IMG/VR virus record: IMGVR_UViG_3300036817_000261
Coordinates: 1 to 64,000 of that record
Origin: a virus
Strand: one strand, 5' to 3'
Length of the DNA stretch: 64,000 nt
The translations under genes and the position numbers were made by a program. Below the pieces are notes generated by a model, which saw nothing but the letters and a program-made list of their open reading frames with translations, was not told where the DNA came from and did not search any database. This document shows, one piece after another, positions 24,982 through 32,415 of this stretch; positions within the stretch are counted from its first letter, which is position 1, and each line of letters begins with the position of its first letter.

Positions 24982-25386
24982 TCACCATTTCTGTCCGAAA
25001 TAGACGCGCAAAACTTGGTCGATACAGAGATCTGGATTGATCCGGCGCTGCCAGTGATGTTCCCAGGTGATAGTGCCAGCGATGGCTGCAACACTGGTAG
25101 GGCAATCAACGACGCCTTCGAACCAGCCGACTACGAGGCCATAGCCGGTGATAGGATGCTCGCCATTGACGCTAGCGACCTTGAATTGTGGATAGACGAA
25201 CGGCTCCCTGATGAGCGCGCACTCGTCCACATAGATAGCAACGCGGACGCCGCGCAGTGCGCCGCCAAACATGAGCTGCTGGACAAGGTCACAATCTAGA
25301 AGGTTGTGAATGTAGCGCTGGTCGGCCCAGTTCACGATCAGTGGCACAAGCTCGCATTTAAAGGGATCGATCACGATGGCCCTCAC
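24982..25386 (-). CDS. DUF3846-like protein
   Basis: About 134 residues from a GTG at 25386; ATG 25440 is an alternative. The pattern IVIDPFKCELVPLIV, then GGALRGVRVAIYVDE, ITGYGLVVG and TWEHHW is that of the phage/plasmid DUF3846-type family: a small alpha-beta domain of unknown function. No strong ribosome site is visible. The start lies only about 50 bases from the divergent gene at 25439. Confidence 0.65.
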   Translation of the reverse strand: MRAIVIDPFKCELVPLIVNWADQRYIHNLLDCDLVQQLMFGGALRGVRVAIYVDECALIREPFVYPQFKVASVNGEHPITGYGLVVGWFEGVVDCPTSVAAIAGTITWEHHWQRRINPDLCIDQVLRVYFGQKW

Positions 25387-25438
25387 CAACTTGACATCCG
25401 GCGGCGGAGCTGGTTCTCTTTTGTGGGTACAGGAAAGC

Positions 25439-26023
25439 ATGCCCGAACCTACTGACAACGACCCAGTTTTGCACGCACTAAATGCGGCCAAGGAGCGGCA
25501 GCGTGGAGTCATTGTTCCTATGCGCCTGCCTCCAGCCTCCACGTTGGCCCCAGATGCGCCAGCGCCTCACTTAGGTGATCTTATAGCGGAGATGGGCCCG
25601 CAACGCGTCCTAGACGCTCTCAAGGCCTGGGATATGCGCCTTGGCGGCAGGCCGATCAATGAGGTTGCGCACGAGTTCAATCTTTCGATTGAGGGAGCAA
25701 AGATCTTAATCAAGGAGGCGCATGAAGCAATCAAGGAAGACCTTAAAGAGTCGATTGAGCAAAACAGGAGCTTGGATCTGGCACGAATTGATGGGCTTTT
25801 ACAGACATGGTATCCCGCAGCCAAAGCGGGCGACGACAAAGCGGCGACGATTACCTTAAAATGTATTGAGCGCCGGGCCAAGCTCACCGGCACAGAGCCA
25901 GATGAGAGAGTGGACCGCACCCAGCCACGCAACGTGCTCGTATGGGTCCAGCAGCAGCTGCCCAGCATCAATAAGATTGTCGACAGCCTGCCGGTTGAAT
26001 TAGCGCCAGGAGCACCGTCATGA
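25439..26023 (+). CDS. helix-turn-helix protein, terminase-small-subunit-like
   Basis: 194 residues from ATG 25439, chosen because AGGAAAG stands just upstream; an ATG at 25376 lacks this. Residues about 45-100 carry an HTH-like helical pair (GRPINEVAHEFNLSIEGAKI). The block ARIDGLLQTWYPAAKAGDDK, then LKCIERRAKLTG, is a pattern seen in phage small-terminase-like and other HTH proteins. The large terminase is 20 kb away, so a packaging role is uncertain; it could be a regulator of the operon it opens. Confidence 0.65.
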   Translation: MPEPTDNDPVLHALNAAKERQRGVIVPMRLPPASTLAPDAPAPHLGDLIAEMGPQRVLDALKAWDMRLGGRPINEVAHEFNLSIEGAKILIKEAHEAIKEDLKESIEQNRSLDLARIDGLLQTWYPAAKAGDDKAATITLKCIERRAKLTGTEPDERVDRTQPRNVLVWVQQQLPSINKIVDSLPVELAPGAPS

Positions 26024-26280
26024 TCACAACGGACACGAGCAAGCGCAGCAGCAACATCAAGCAAGTGAGTTATGATGCTGCTAATCAGGCTTTAGAGATC
26101 ACCTTCAAATCTGGTGGCCGATACCGGTTTCACAATGTGAGCCCGCTGGATCACCAGAAGTTTTTAGACAGCAAGAGTTTGGGCAAGCATTTTAACCAGG
26201 AGTACTGGGGCAATAAACGGCACCCATCCCAAAAGCTCGAGGCCACTGACAACGAGAAGAGCGGGCCGCCGCCTAAATGA
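26020..26280 (+). CDS. KTSC domain protein
   Basis: 86 residues. The KTSC core is clear: SSNIKQVSYDAANQALEITF, then GGRYRFHNVSPLDHQKFLDS, and SLGKHFNQ. KTSC is a short beta domain named after lysyl-tRNA synthetase C-terminal-like sequences, common in phage and bacterial small proteins. Function undefined. Coupled to the gene before it by ATGA. Confidence 0.85.
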   Translation: MITTDTSKRSSNIKQVSYDAANQALEITFKSGGRYRFHNVSPLDHQKFLDSKSLGKHFNQEYWGNKRHPSQKLEATDNEKSGPPPK

Positions 26281-26471
26281 GCCTGGGCGACATGAGATGC
26301 GACCGGTGCGGCGAGCTGGAAGGCGCGCTATTCCGAGTCAATCAAGAAACCCCGCTGGACCAGGGCGGCTGGTGGTGCGAGGCCTGTCTGCACGAGGCCG
26401 GGCAGGATCTGGACGAGGAGACTTTGCGGTTAGTCAATATTTTAAGACGAGGCAACCGGCGCGATGACTGA
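26277..26471 (+). CDS. zinc-finger protein
   Basis: 64 residues with CDRC and CEAC about 27 residues apart (RCDRCGELEGALF and WWCEACLHEAG), a zinc ribbon. ATGA-coupled to its upstream neighbour and overlapping the next gene by 8 bases. Function unknown. Confidence 0.7.
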   Translation: MSLGDMRCDRCGELEGALFRVNQETPLDQGGWWCEACLHEAGQDLDEETLRLVNILRRGNRRDD

Positions 26472-26691
26472 GCCAGAATATCGAAAAGCACTCGATGCGT
26501 GTATAGAAGACGCGCGGGGCTCTAATGAGCAATGGAACAGGCGTTTTGTGGATGCTTTAGCAGCCCACAAATTGAAGCTGGTGCCGATTATCGATAATGG
26601 GCCGCCGAGCAAGGAGTACTATCGACAAGCGCCGCGACCCTATTCAATCGGTCAACCGTTTTGGCCTCCCAGCTACATTGAGGAGCTATGA
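26464..26691 (+). CDS. small hypothetical protein
   Basis: 75 residues. The N-terminal half is helical (EYRKALDACIEDARGS). The C-terminal half is Pro/Tyr-rich (EYYRQAPRPYSIGQPFWPPS). No family recognised. The stop is coupled to the next start by ATGA. Confidence 0.6.
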   Translation: MTEPEYRKALDACIEDARGSNEQWNRRFVDALAAHKLKLVPIIDNGPPSKEYYRQAPRPYSIGQPFWPPSYIEEL

Positions 26692-26915
26692 GTGAATTCG
26701 GCGAACACCTCGTAGATCATATCCAGGGCTTGGTTGACAGCCTCAATGATCTCAAAGCTGAGTGCCCGGACAAATACTTTCACACTCCGTACGAAACCCT
26801 GCACCTCCGGCTAGGAATGGCCTTAGAAAGCTACAAAAATGCCAGTAGAAGTCGACTTCCCCACCCGCTGCAAAAACCTCCGCAAACTGGTCAAGACGAT
26901 CGCAGCGGAGGTTAA
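26688..26915 (+). CDS. small hypothetical protein
   Basis: 75 residues. The first 55 are helical (LVDHIQGLVDSLNDLKAECP). The last 20 overlap the next gene in another frame and look unstructured. The overlap of 77 bases is unusually long for this operon. The 3' end may have been extended by loss of an earlier stop. Confidence 0.5.
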   Translation: MSEFGEHLVDHIQGLVDSLNDLKAECPDKYFHTPYETLHLRLGMALESYKNASRSRLPHPLQKPPQTGQDDRSGG

Positions 26916-27090
26916 TGACACTCATGGTCACTCGGTCTTTGGTGAGGATGACGAAGGCAAGCCCGAGAGCAACTACGATGAGATGGCGGCTAATCTGACG
27001 ATTTGCTACCGGCACTTAGAAGACGCGGCGATGCGGTTAGGCAAAGCCATCCAGGCCTATGATGGGGGCAAGAGCGTCTATGACAGCTGA
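26839..27090 (+). CDS. conserved-type phage protein, LEDAAMRLGKA motif
   Basis: 83 residues. The C-terminal TICYRHLEDAAMRLGKAIQA is a recurrent phage motif (xxHLExAxMRLGKA) of unknown function; the N-terminal part is helical. This motif makes it more credible than the overlapping tail of the preceding gene. Confidence 0.65.
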   Translation: MPVEVDFPTRCKNLRKLVKTIAAEVNDTHGHSVFGEDDEGKPESNYDEMAANLTICYRHLEDAAMRLGKAIQAYDGGKSVYDS

Positions 27091-27367
27091 AGAGTTCAGC
27101 CTGACACCAAGCCAGCGCGAGGATTTAACCCAGGTGATCATCCGGGTGATTCCGCCCGAGCTGCAAGATGACTGGAGCAAGCTTGGCGACTTTGAGCTTT
27201 TAATGACGGGGCTGATGGCCGCGTACGAAGATGGGCTGTCGCCGGAGCAGACGATGGAATGGCTCAGAGATCAACTAGGCATCAGCAGAGAAGCAGCGAT
27301 GTGCGCATTAGGCACATTGGCGGTGAACGCGATAGAGGTGCAGCAGAAGATGATTCAGCGAAATTAG
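27080..27367 (+). CDS. helical hypothetical protein
   Basis: 95 residues from ATG 27080 (MTAEEFSLTPSQR); an ATG at 27059 would overlap the previous gene by 32 bases. All helical, with no motif I can name. It ends the first run of this operon, before a 216-base gap. Confidence 0.6.
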   Translation: MTAEEFSLTPSQREDLTQVIIRVIPPELQDDWSKLGDFELLMTGLMAAYEDGLSPEQTMEWLRDQLGISREAAMCALGTLAVNAIEVQQKMIQRN

Positions 27368-27583
27368 AGGCGAGCCAGGGAGGATTCGAACCGCCATCTT
27401 AGGGCTTCCGCCCAACCATTTTAACCAGGGTTGCCGGTCGGAGGATTCGAGGCGTTTCATGATGTGATCAGCACCACTTGCCGCTCCGAGCTGCGCAGTC
27501 TCCCCCGTCTTGGCCACCACTTAAACTACTGGCTCGAGGAAGATTCTCGCAGATCCAAATCATTTGTCAATTAGATAATCAAA
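27368..27583. other. gap with tRNA-like T-arm fragments and a TTGAC-type site
   Basis: On the leftward strand TCGAATCCTCC occurs twice, 61 bases apart. One copy sits in a T-arm-like GGCGG-TTCGAAT-CCTCC. No complete cloverleaf can be drawn. At 27561-27583, read leftward, TTGATTATCTAATTGACAAA resembles the operon-start elements. A GTG-started leftward frame of 70 codons (27308-27520) crosses the gap; I do not call it. Confidence 0.35.
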
Positions 27584-27826
27584 ATGACGCTGATTAACGT
27601 TTACTGGACGCCTCGGATCAACATGCTAGTTGTGCTCTGCGACTGCGGGGAGATCCTGCACCGGCCTAGCAACTATTCGATGGTGCAATGCCCAGTGTGC
27701 CGGAGGGCGCAGTTATGGCATGACGGAGACCCCAAGCCAAAGAAAGGCCGTTGGAGTCAGCCGGTAATGACCAACATGGTATTGACTCGAGACTTCGATC
27801 CGGTTAAAGCCGAGGCAGCGAAATGA
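27584..27826 (+). CDS. zinc-ribbon protein
   Basis: 80 residues. VVLCDCGEILHRPSNY then VQCPVCRRAQLW forms a CxC/CxxC zinc ribbon. The rest is basic. It starts the second part of the rightward operon. Possibly nucleic-acid-binding; unassigned. Confidence 0.65.
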   Translation: MTLINVYWTPRINMLVVLCDCGEILHRPSNYSMVQCPVCRRAQLWHDGDPKPKKGRWSQPVMTNMVLTRDFDPVKAEAAK

Positions 27827-27833
27827 AGGTGGC

Positions 27834-28022
27834 GTGAGTTACAAAGACATTAAAAGCTTCGAGGCTGAGAACAAGGAGTTGAAGGAAATTCTTCAGCGAG
27901 TTGTTCACTACATTGAATACTTCAAAGTCCTTGAAGCTGGACCGATTTCTTGGGGCAGTGACGATTCCACGATGGGCCACGCCAGAGAGTGGATAAAGAA
28001 GGCAAAAGAGGCTTGCAAATGA
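27834..28022 (+). CDS. small helical protein
   Basis: 62 residues from a GTG at 27834 (SYKDIKSFEAENKELKEIL), amphipathic and probably coiled coil. The C-terminal part resembles small phage proteins ending in AREWIKKAKEA. ATGA-coupled to the next gene. Confidence 0.6.
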   Translation: MSYKDIKSFEAENKELKEILQRVVHYIEYFKVLEAGPISWGSDDSTMGHAREWIKKAKEACK

Positions 28023-28234
28023 TTCAGGAATTCGAGACTTGGAGCTGTCACATCTGCGGCCAGGAGCGCCCGGATGAATTGATAGGCGTCCTCAGTACCG
28101 ATGTGAGTGCTGAGCACAATCTAGCGGCTGGCACAATGACTCAAAACGTGCGTTACTGCACCGACAACCCAACCTGCCGCGAGGCGGCGACCACATACCG
28201 GTTCTTGCAGCGCAGGCATGAACGAAAGCTATGA
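28019..28234 (+). CDS. zinc-binding hypothetical protein
   Basis: 71 residues. One N-terminal CHIC knuckle and two later Cys (YCTDNPTCREA) form a plausible zinc site. This small-zinc-protein pattern (WSCHICGQERPDE, then VRYCTDNPTC) is familiar from phage early genes. Coupled on both sides. Confidence 0.7.
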   Translation: MIQEFETWSCHICGQERPDELIGVLSTDVSAEHNLAAGTMTQNVRYCTDNPTCREAATTYRFLQRRHERKL

Positions 28235-28521
28235 GCGATCAATTCGACACTAGCAAGTACGGCCAAATCCAGAAGCAGCAAGGAGCAGCGGAACAAATCG
28301 CAGCACGCGACACGCGCGAGCTGTTAGCGGATATGGCAAGCGAGCTAAAATTCAGTTATGCGATTCTGTGTAATGTACAAGCGCAGTTAGACAGAATCGA
28401 GAGAGTGGTCACCGGCAATCCGAGCCTGATGCAAGGCGAAGCTCACATTGGCTTGCAGCAAGAGCAGACTCCGCTAGGGCAGCAAACAGGCACTTTTGTT
28501 AGAGCCGATCAGAACTCGTGA
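28231..28521 (+). CDS. helical hypothetical protein
   Basis: 96 residues. The middle is amphipathic helix (DTRELLADMASELKFSYAIL); the ends are Gln-rich and disordered. No family recognised. It overlaps the next gene's GTG by GTGA. Confidence 0.6.
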   Translation: MSDQFDTSKYGQIQKQQGAAEQIAARDTRELLADMASELKFSYAILCNVQAQLDRIERVVTGNPSLMQGEAHIGLQQEQTPLGQQTGTFVRADQNS

Positions 28522-28889
28522 CAACGAATCTGTATTTCCAAGCTTTGCAAGCTGAGACCAAGGAACAAGCCTTGGCTTTCATACTGGCCCTAGTGAGCGA
28601 GGCCCAGAAAGCGGATCCCAAGCTGCCGTACGAGGAGGCGCTAATTCTGGTCAACGTGAACCTGGGCTACGACATCGGGTACTTGGGTGACGAAGCCAGA
28701 GCGCGCGCGCTTGAGCTGTACCCAGACGCCCAGCATCCGATCCTGGGCCGGGTCTTTGGTGATTTAGACGCAGACACGCTAATCGCCGCCGGGATGGCAT
28801 TTGCGAAGGGCGGGATAGACGCGGCTAGGCAGATAGTCAAAGACGCACGCGAACGTGGCCGAGGTCAGCCAGACGCACCATGCTCTTAG
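28518..28889 (+). CDS. hypothetical protein
   Basis: 123 residues from GTG 28518 (TTNLYFQALQ), with helical repeats and a Gly/Asp-containing turn (NLGYDIGYLGDEARARAL). The C-terminal part is Lys/Arg-rich. No motif I can name. Its 3' end overlaps the next gene by 10 bases. Confidence 0.6.
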   Translation: MTTNLYFQALQAETKEQALAFILALVSEAQKADPKLPYEEALILVNVNLGYDIGYLGDEARARALELYPDAQHPILGRVFGDLDADTLIAAGMAFAKGGIDAARQIVKDARERGRGQPDAPCS

Positions 28890-29062
28890 TTGCGATGAAT
28901 GACTTACGCGCAGCGCTGATTGAATGCCTCCATACTTACGGAGCCGAATGCGACTGGGTCGTAGATGAGAGCGAGCACGGCCTGAGTGTGAGTGTCCTGT
29001 ACCTCCAACCCCAGCCCGGACCACGAGAGCCGATCAGCAGGCACGCCGCCGAGTCAACATGA
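28880..29062 (+). CDS. small hypothetical protein
   Basis: 60 residues; an internal ATG at 28895 (MNDLRAALIE) is an alternative start. Mixed helix and strand (CDWVVDESEHGLSVSVLYLQ). Function unknown. Coupled to the next gene by ATGA. Confidence 0.5.
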   Translation: MLLVAMNDLRAALIECLHTYGAECDWVVDESEHGLSVSVLYLQPQPGPREPISRHAAEST

Positions 29063-29340
29063 AAATAAGTCCAGAACAGTTGGGCAAGCTCAGCTACAAA
29101 TGGGAAGCTTTCATGGAGCTGGAACTGGGGATGCGCCTGCCTTACATCTCCTTGATCTATGCGCCTGAAGGCGGCTTAGGCTTCTTCACCAACCGCACCT
29201 CGAATAAAGAGATCGAACAGATCCTGCAAGCCGCCCTAGAGGCGATCCGAACCGAGAGACGCTGGATCAGCCTGGAGGGCGAAGTCGTCGGCGAGTTGCC
29301 TATCCCCGAGCAGCCGAAGCAGCCGCACGCCGCCGAGTAA
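29059..29340 (+). CDS. hypothetical protein
   Basis: 93 residues with a helical N-terminus and a beta-hairpin (RLPYISLIYAPEGGLGFFTN). Nothing recognised. It shares the C-terminal AAE ending with the gene before it, which may be coincidence. Confidence 0.6.
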   Translation: MKISPEQLGKLSYKWEAFMELELGMRLPYISLIYAPEGGLGFFTNRTSNKEIEQILQAALEAIRTERRWISLEGEVVGELPIPEQPKQPHAAE

Positions 29341-29362
29341 ACCCGAAACCCTTATCATTCTC

Positions 29363-29572
29363 ATGCGAAGCCACGGCCTGCCTTCCAAGCTCGTGCCGTG
29401 CCTTGTGTGCCGCAAGCCTTACCGGCGCTCACCGGGTCGCGGCAACCGTCACTACTGCAGCCGCCGCTGCTACAAGATCTTTTGCCGCTTCTGCGCCGTC
29501 GCCCTCCGCGACGAAGTCCTTAGGAGCCAAATCCTCGGGCACGATTCTTCAGCCCTCGACCTCGCCGCCTGA
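29363..29572 (+). CDS. Cys/Arg-rich small zinc protein
   Basis: 69 residues. PCLVCRKPYRRSP then YCSRRCYKIFCRFC gives five or six Cys arranged as two treble-clef-like knuckles, strongly basic. Probably a nucleic-acid-binding zinc finger. A Met at 29363 opens it, 22 bases after the previous stop. Confidence 0.65.
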   Translation: MRSHGLPSKLVPCLVCRKPYRRSPGRGNRHYCSRRCYKIFCRFCAVALRDEVLRSQILGHDSSALDLAA

Positions 29573-29710
29573 TTGAGCGGCCCGCAATCGTGCTCTGGCC
29601 TCGTCTATGCGCCTCTGGGCGAGTCGTATGTCCTGCATCCAGTAGGGCTCTGCGCCCGCCTCGAGTTTGGGATCTGGTGTAAGTGGCTCTTGTTCAGGTA
29701 GTTCTGTCAT
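29549..29710 (-). CDS. small helical protein on the opposite strand
   Basis: 53 residues (MTELPEQEPLTPDPKLEAG) with a long charged helix (IRLAQRRIDEARARLRAAQ). It overlaps the convergent gene's end by 24 bases. A credible composition, but no ribosome site is visible. Confidence 0.5.
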   Translation of the reverse strand: MTELPEQEPLTPDPKLEAGAEPYWMQDIRLAQRRIDEARARLRAAQSGGEVEG

Positions 29711-30040
29711 AAGATCATACAATAGAGATCATGTAAAATAGGATGAGCCAGCCTGACGCGCGCCTGGAGCGGGGGCAGGTTCCCCACGTAGGGAGGCGAC
29801 CCTCCGCGCCTAGGGAGGGTCACCCTCCGAGCGTTACGCGGCGAAACACGAAGGGGGGCATTGCCCGCTGCAAGGGTGGTCAGACCGAGCGCGCCACCCA
29901 CGCTCGTGCTCATTTGCATTTTCTTGAAAAGACCCCCACCCGGCTCTTGGGAAAAGGGGACCCTATTTGGGAGGTGGTAGTACTGGCAATTTGTGGGCAC
30001 GGGATTCTAAGGTTGCTATGCGGAAGGATCCTAGTAAGTA
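29711..30040. other. 330-base GC-rich gap with tandem hairpins
   Basis: GGAGG-cgac-CCTCC (29792-29805) and GGAGGG-CCCTCC (29814-29828) sit side by side. The frames that run through have no convincing protein features. It ends in an AT-richer part just before ATG 30041. It may hold a divergent promoter or a structured RNA; I cannot tell which. Confidence 0.4.
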
Positions 30041-30454
30041 ATGAAAGTGTCAACAATAAGTAATCCCGAGGAAAAGAGGGCGCGTAACCGGGAAGCGGTG
30101 CGTCGGTATCGTGCCAATCCGAAGACGGCGTACAGTGCGGCGAGGCAGACGCGGGAGGCGCAGGCGAGGTGGCGTGAGCGGCAGAAAAAGAAAGGTAAGG
30201 CGAATGACAAGAGAGCATCTATTCAAAAGGGTCGAGGCAATGAGTGCGGTATTGCGAGAGCTACAGAAGGAACTGACAGGCCGGGAGTGGACGCATGTGC
30301 GGCACCTGCTCTCGATCTCGAGCATGACCCTGGAGGTACTTTTGTGCTACCTGAACAAGGAGCTGCAGAAGGAGCGGATGGGCTCGATGCCCAGGCAAGG
30401 ACAAGAGGCACAACCCTAAGACAGAAAGAAGGAATAGAGGTGGAAGGCTTTTAG
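30041..30454 (+). CDS. basic helical protein, probably shorter than the open frame
   Basis: 137 residues in the open frame. The first 65 are basic helix (MKVSTISNPEEKRARNREAV then RRYRANPKTAYSAARQTREA), typical of small phage DNA-binding proteins. The rest lies over the next gene in another frame and looks like shadow. Either the C-terminal part is a true overlap or the real end was lost by a frameshift near 30200. Confidence 0.45.
   Translation: MKVSTISNPEEKRARNREAVRRYRANPKTAYSAARQTREAQARWRERQKKKGKANDKRASIQKGRGNECGIARATEGTDRPGVDACAAPALDLEHDPGGTFVLPEQGAAEGADGLDAQARTRGTTLRQKEGIEVEGF
30204..30419 (+). CDS. helical hypothetical protein
   Basis: 71 residues from ATG 30204, with AAGG a few bases upstream. 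Residues 5-50 are amphipathic helix (MTREHLFKRVEAMSAVLREL, then TLEVLLCYLNKELQKE). This looks more like a real protein than the overlapping frame. Confidence 0.5.
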   Translation: MTREHLFKRVEAMSAVLRELQKELTGREWTHVRHLLSISSMTLEVLLCYLNKELQKERMGSMPRQGQEAQP

Positions 30455-30501
30455 GCACCCTTCGTTAATGCTTTTGGAGTTGCGGGGGTCTTCTTTTTCA
30501 T
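30451..30501 (-). CDS. 16-residue basic peptide
   Basis: MKKKTPATPKALTKGA, coupled by ATGA to the 34-residue gene before it. Too short to judge; noted because coupling is tight throughout this operon. Confidence 0.3.
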   Translation of the reverse strand: MKKKTPATPKALTKGA

Positions 30502-30602
30502 AGGTCGCACTGGATGCCTGGGGGCTCAAGGAGGGCCTCCAACTGGGTTTCAAGCTCTTTGAGGTCCGAGCTGGAGAGAACCGCTTTTTCCCAACGGATC
30601 AT
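30498..30602 (-). CDS. small hypothetical protein (34 aa)
   Basis: Starts MIRWEKAVLSSSDLKELETQ, a helix, and ends with a Cys. ATGA overlap with the zinc-ribbon gene upstream and with the peptide downstream. Function unknown. Confidence 0.5.
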   Translation of the reverse strand: MIRWEKAVLSSSDLKELETQLEALLEPPGIQCDL

Positions 30603-30799
30603 AAACGCGAGCGGCGCAGATGCTCCATCACTTCATCGTTCCAAGCCTTTTGGGCATCGGCTAAATCACTCCTGATTGGTCCCTGGTAAGCGCAATCCTT
30701 GCACTCAAGCCGCCACTCCAAGGAAGGCTTTTCGCCTCGATAAGCGGTAGTTAAATTATCCGAGCCGCATCTCAAACACGGCAGAGGCTCCTCGTTCAT
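30599..30799 (-). CDS. Lar-like zinc-ribbon protein
   Basis: 66 residues: PCLRCGSDNL, then CKDCAYQGP, then a short helix with AQKAWNDEV. Spacing and the terminal helix fit the Lar/restriction-alleviation-like zinc-ribbon family of phages. In lambdoid phages Lar relieves type I restriction; such a role here is only suggested by fold. Confidence 0.7.
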   Translation of the reverse strand: MNEEPLPCLRCGSDNLTTAYRGEKPSLEWRLECKDCAYQGPIRSDLADAQKAWNDEVMEHLRRSRL

Positions 30800-30806
30800 T
30801 TGACTT

Positions 30807-31118
30807 TCATTGCTGGCCCGGTACTCGGGTCGCCTGCTCCGCGCTCCCTGGCACGTTCATGTCGAACTCCATCTGCTTAGCAGTAAACCACACCGTCAGA
30901 CGGCTCCTGGCCTGTACCATTGCCCCTAGGGCAGCGGAGAGCTCGTCGCGTAAGCGCTCCTCGTTCCAGTTCCACATGGCTTCCGCCGCCAGCACCAAGC
31001 CCACCCAGAGACACTCGCGTTCCCTCCCTGGCTGGGTCATGTCGATTAAAATTAACATCGCTAGAACGATGTGCTGCTGCGTCGGTTCTCCGATGTCAAC
31101 TCCGGGGCGCTCGCTCAT
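30807..31118 (-). CDS. helical hypothetical protein
   Basis: 103 residues, helical, with many Trp/Glu residues (VLAAEAMWNWNEERLRDELS). No family recognised. It lies between the zinc ribbon and a small coiled-coil gene. Confidence 0.55.
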   Translation of the reverse strand: MSERPGVDIGEPTQQHIVLAMLILIDMTQPGRERECLWVGLVLAAEAMWNWNEERLRDELSAALGAMVQARSRLTVWFTAKQMEFDMNVPGSAEQATRVPGQQ

Positions 31119-31153
31119 TTAGGGTTGAGTACTGCCGTAAGTGTTGCCGGGAT

Positions 31154-31366
31154 TTATCGGGCGCTGGATGAGGGGGCGCTTCCTGTCACTGTCTCGGCTG
31201 ATTTAACTTCCACTCTAGCTAACTTCCACTCTAGCTGCGCCAGCCGTTCTTCCAAGTTCTCCAGCTGGGCCGTATGATTCTTCAAGAGGAGCCGTACCGT
31301 GTCGATGGCACCAAAGGTCTGCTCCCTCAAAATTCGTACTTCGCGAATGAGCGAGTCAGTGCTCAT
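31154..31366 (-). CDS. coiled-coil hypothetical protein
   Basis: 70 residues. Residues 1-50 form a heptad coiled coil (LIREVRILREQTFGAIDTV, then QLENLEERLAQLEW). A 16-base tandem duplication lies inside the 3' half (31204-31235) and shifts frame between the two copies. Start coupled by ATGA to the 172-residue gene. Confidence 0.6.
   Translation of the reverse strand: MSTDSLIREVRILREQTFGAIDTVRLLLKNHTAQLENLEERLAQLEWKLARVEVKSAETVTGSAPSSSAR
31204..31235. repeat. 16-bp tandem duplication
   Basis: TAACTTCCACTCTAGC occurs twice in direct succession. Sixteen is not a multiple of three, so the second copy is read in another frame in the small coiled-coil gene. Confidence 0.8.
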
Positions 31367-31881
31367 TGCAGGAGGGCTTTCATGTCTTCAGGACCCAGCT
31401 TACTGAAATCAATGGCCGCGTTTAAGAGCGCCCCGATCCAGCTCTCCATCCTCTTGGGATTATTCGCGCCAGCCCCCAGCTTCTCGCACTTGCCGCTTTC
31501 TCCCCGAATGATGTCCCAGCTCCAGAAATGCACCTCTTTTCCCCCGGTGCCGACTAAACAAAAAACGACCTCCTTGCGGTCAGGCCGGTCACGAGACCGC
31601 ACGAAAGGCGGCTGCTGCTGCACCGAAGTCCAGGCCTCACTGACAAAGCTCCAGGCCCGTGCGCCACCGCTAGCGATCTGTTTGCCTGCCTTCATCACCA
31701 TCGCTTTTTTCTCGGCGTCATCGCGCCACGGGCATCCGATGATCTCCACATTGCCATCCTCTTTCGCGACCACGATGGTCGGCATTACCGGTTCCCCCAG
31801 GCCGATCAGGACCTGGGCAACAAAATCGTGTGCCGTCTTGACCAGATTATCCACTACTTCAGCTTCTGTTTGCGTGCTCAT
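31363..31881 (-). CDS. conserved-type phage protein
   Basis: 172 residues. MPTIVVAKEDGNVEIIGCPW, then EKKAMVMKAGKQIASGGARA, AWSFVSEAWTS, and RDRPDRKEVVFCLVGT make up a phage protein pattern I have seen but cannot name: an alpha-beta domain of unknown function. Its start codon lies only 27 bases from the divergent start at 31909. Confidence 0.7.
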   Translation of the reverse strand: MSTQTEAEVVDNLVKTAHDFVAQVLIGLGEPVMPTIVVAKEDGNVEIIGCPWRDDAEKKAMVMKAGKQIASGGARAWSFVSEAWTSVQQQPPFVRSRDRPDRKEVVFCLVGTGGKEVHFWSWDIIRGESGKCEKLGAGANNPKRMESWIGALLNAAIDFSKLGPEDMKALLQ

Positions 31882-31890
31882 TCAACCCTT

Positions 31891-31914
31891 GGTATATCAT
31901 ACCCACCCATGGGT
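31891..31914. promoter_or_regulatory. divergent operator candidate with two inverted repeats
   Basis: GGTATATCATACC (31891-31903) and ACCCATGGGT (31905-31914) fill the gap between two divergent start codons. The second palindrome contains the ATG of the rightward gene. A dimeric repressor site is plausible. Confidence 0.5.
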
Positions 31915-32415
31915 CGTCCACCGGTCAGTGCCAAAGCCAAAGAGATAAACCGCAATAATGTCCGGCGCTGGAAAGAAAAGAACCCGGATCGGGTAAAAGC
32001 CCAGCGTGCCAGGGCACGGGCTCGGACACGAGTGGAGCGGGCTATCGAAATGCGCCGCACCGATCCAACCGGCGAGCTTGCCTACGGGCCAATCGATGGT
32101 GTAGACCGGGCTCCGGATGCAAAAGAACCCGATCTCCCTCTCGCTTGCTCTGACCCAGATTCTGGAGTTAGAGAAGGACTTGCAACTGATCAAGCCCCTA
32201 GGCCCGCTCTCGAGCCACCTCCTATGGACGACCCAACGCTATCTGCGAATTCTCGCTCTGCTTTACAAGGACGCACTGGTATCATCGAACCACCTGAACT
32301 GGCCGAAGGACTGGCCGAAGAACGTGAGCGGCTCAAAAACTTCCGGCTCCTCCAAGGCCTCCACGATATCCGCGCGAAAATCGCCAGAGAAAACGGGATA
32401 GAAATCGACCTGTGA
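31909..32415 (+). CDS. basic hypothetical protein, VSAKAKEINR type
   Basis: 168 residues. The N-terminus is strongly basic (NNVRRWKEKNPDRVKAQRAR), like phage DNA-binding or structural-scaffold helices. The centre is Pro/acidic and disordered, and the last 50 residues are again helical. The start is the ATG inside an ACCCATGGGT palindrome. No catalytic motif. The stop is coupled to a GTG. Confidence 0.6.
   Translation: MGRPPVSAKAKEINRNNVRRWKEKNPDRVKAQRARARARTRVERAIEMRRTDPTGELAYGPIDGVDRAPDAKEPDLPLACSDPDSGVREGLATDQAPRPALEPPPMDDPTLSANSRSALQGRTGIIEPPELAEGLAEERERLKNFRLLQGLHDIRAKIARENGIEIDL

Noticed and set aside
27370-27520. Possible tRNA gene or tandem tRNAs on the leftward strand
   Set aside because: T-arm-like sequences are present twice, but the acceptor and D stems do not pair in either, and the copies are only 61 bases apart. 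Could be a remnant; a tRNA covariance search would settle it.
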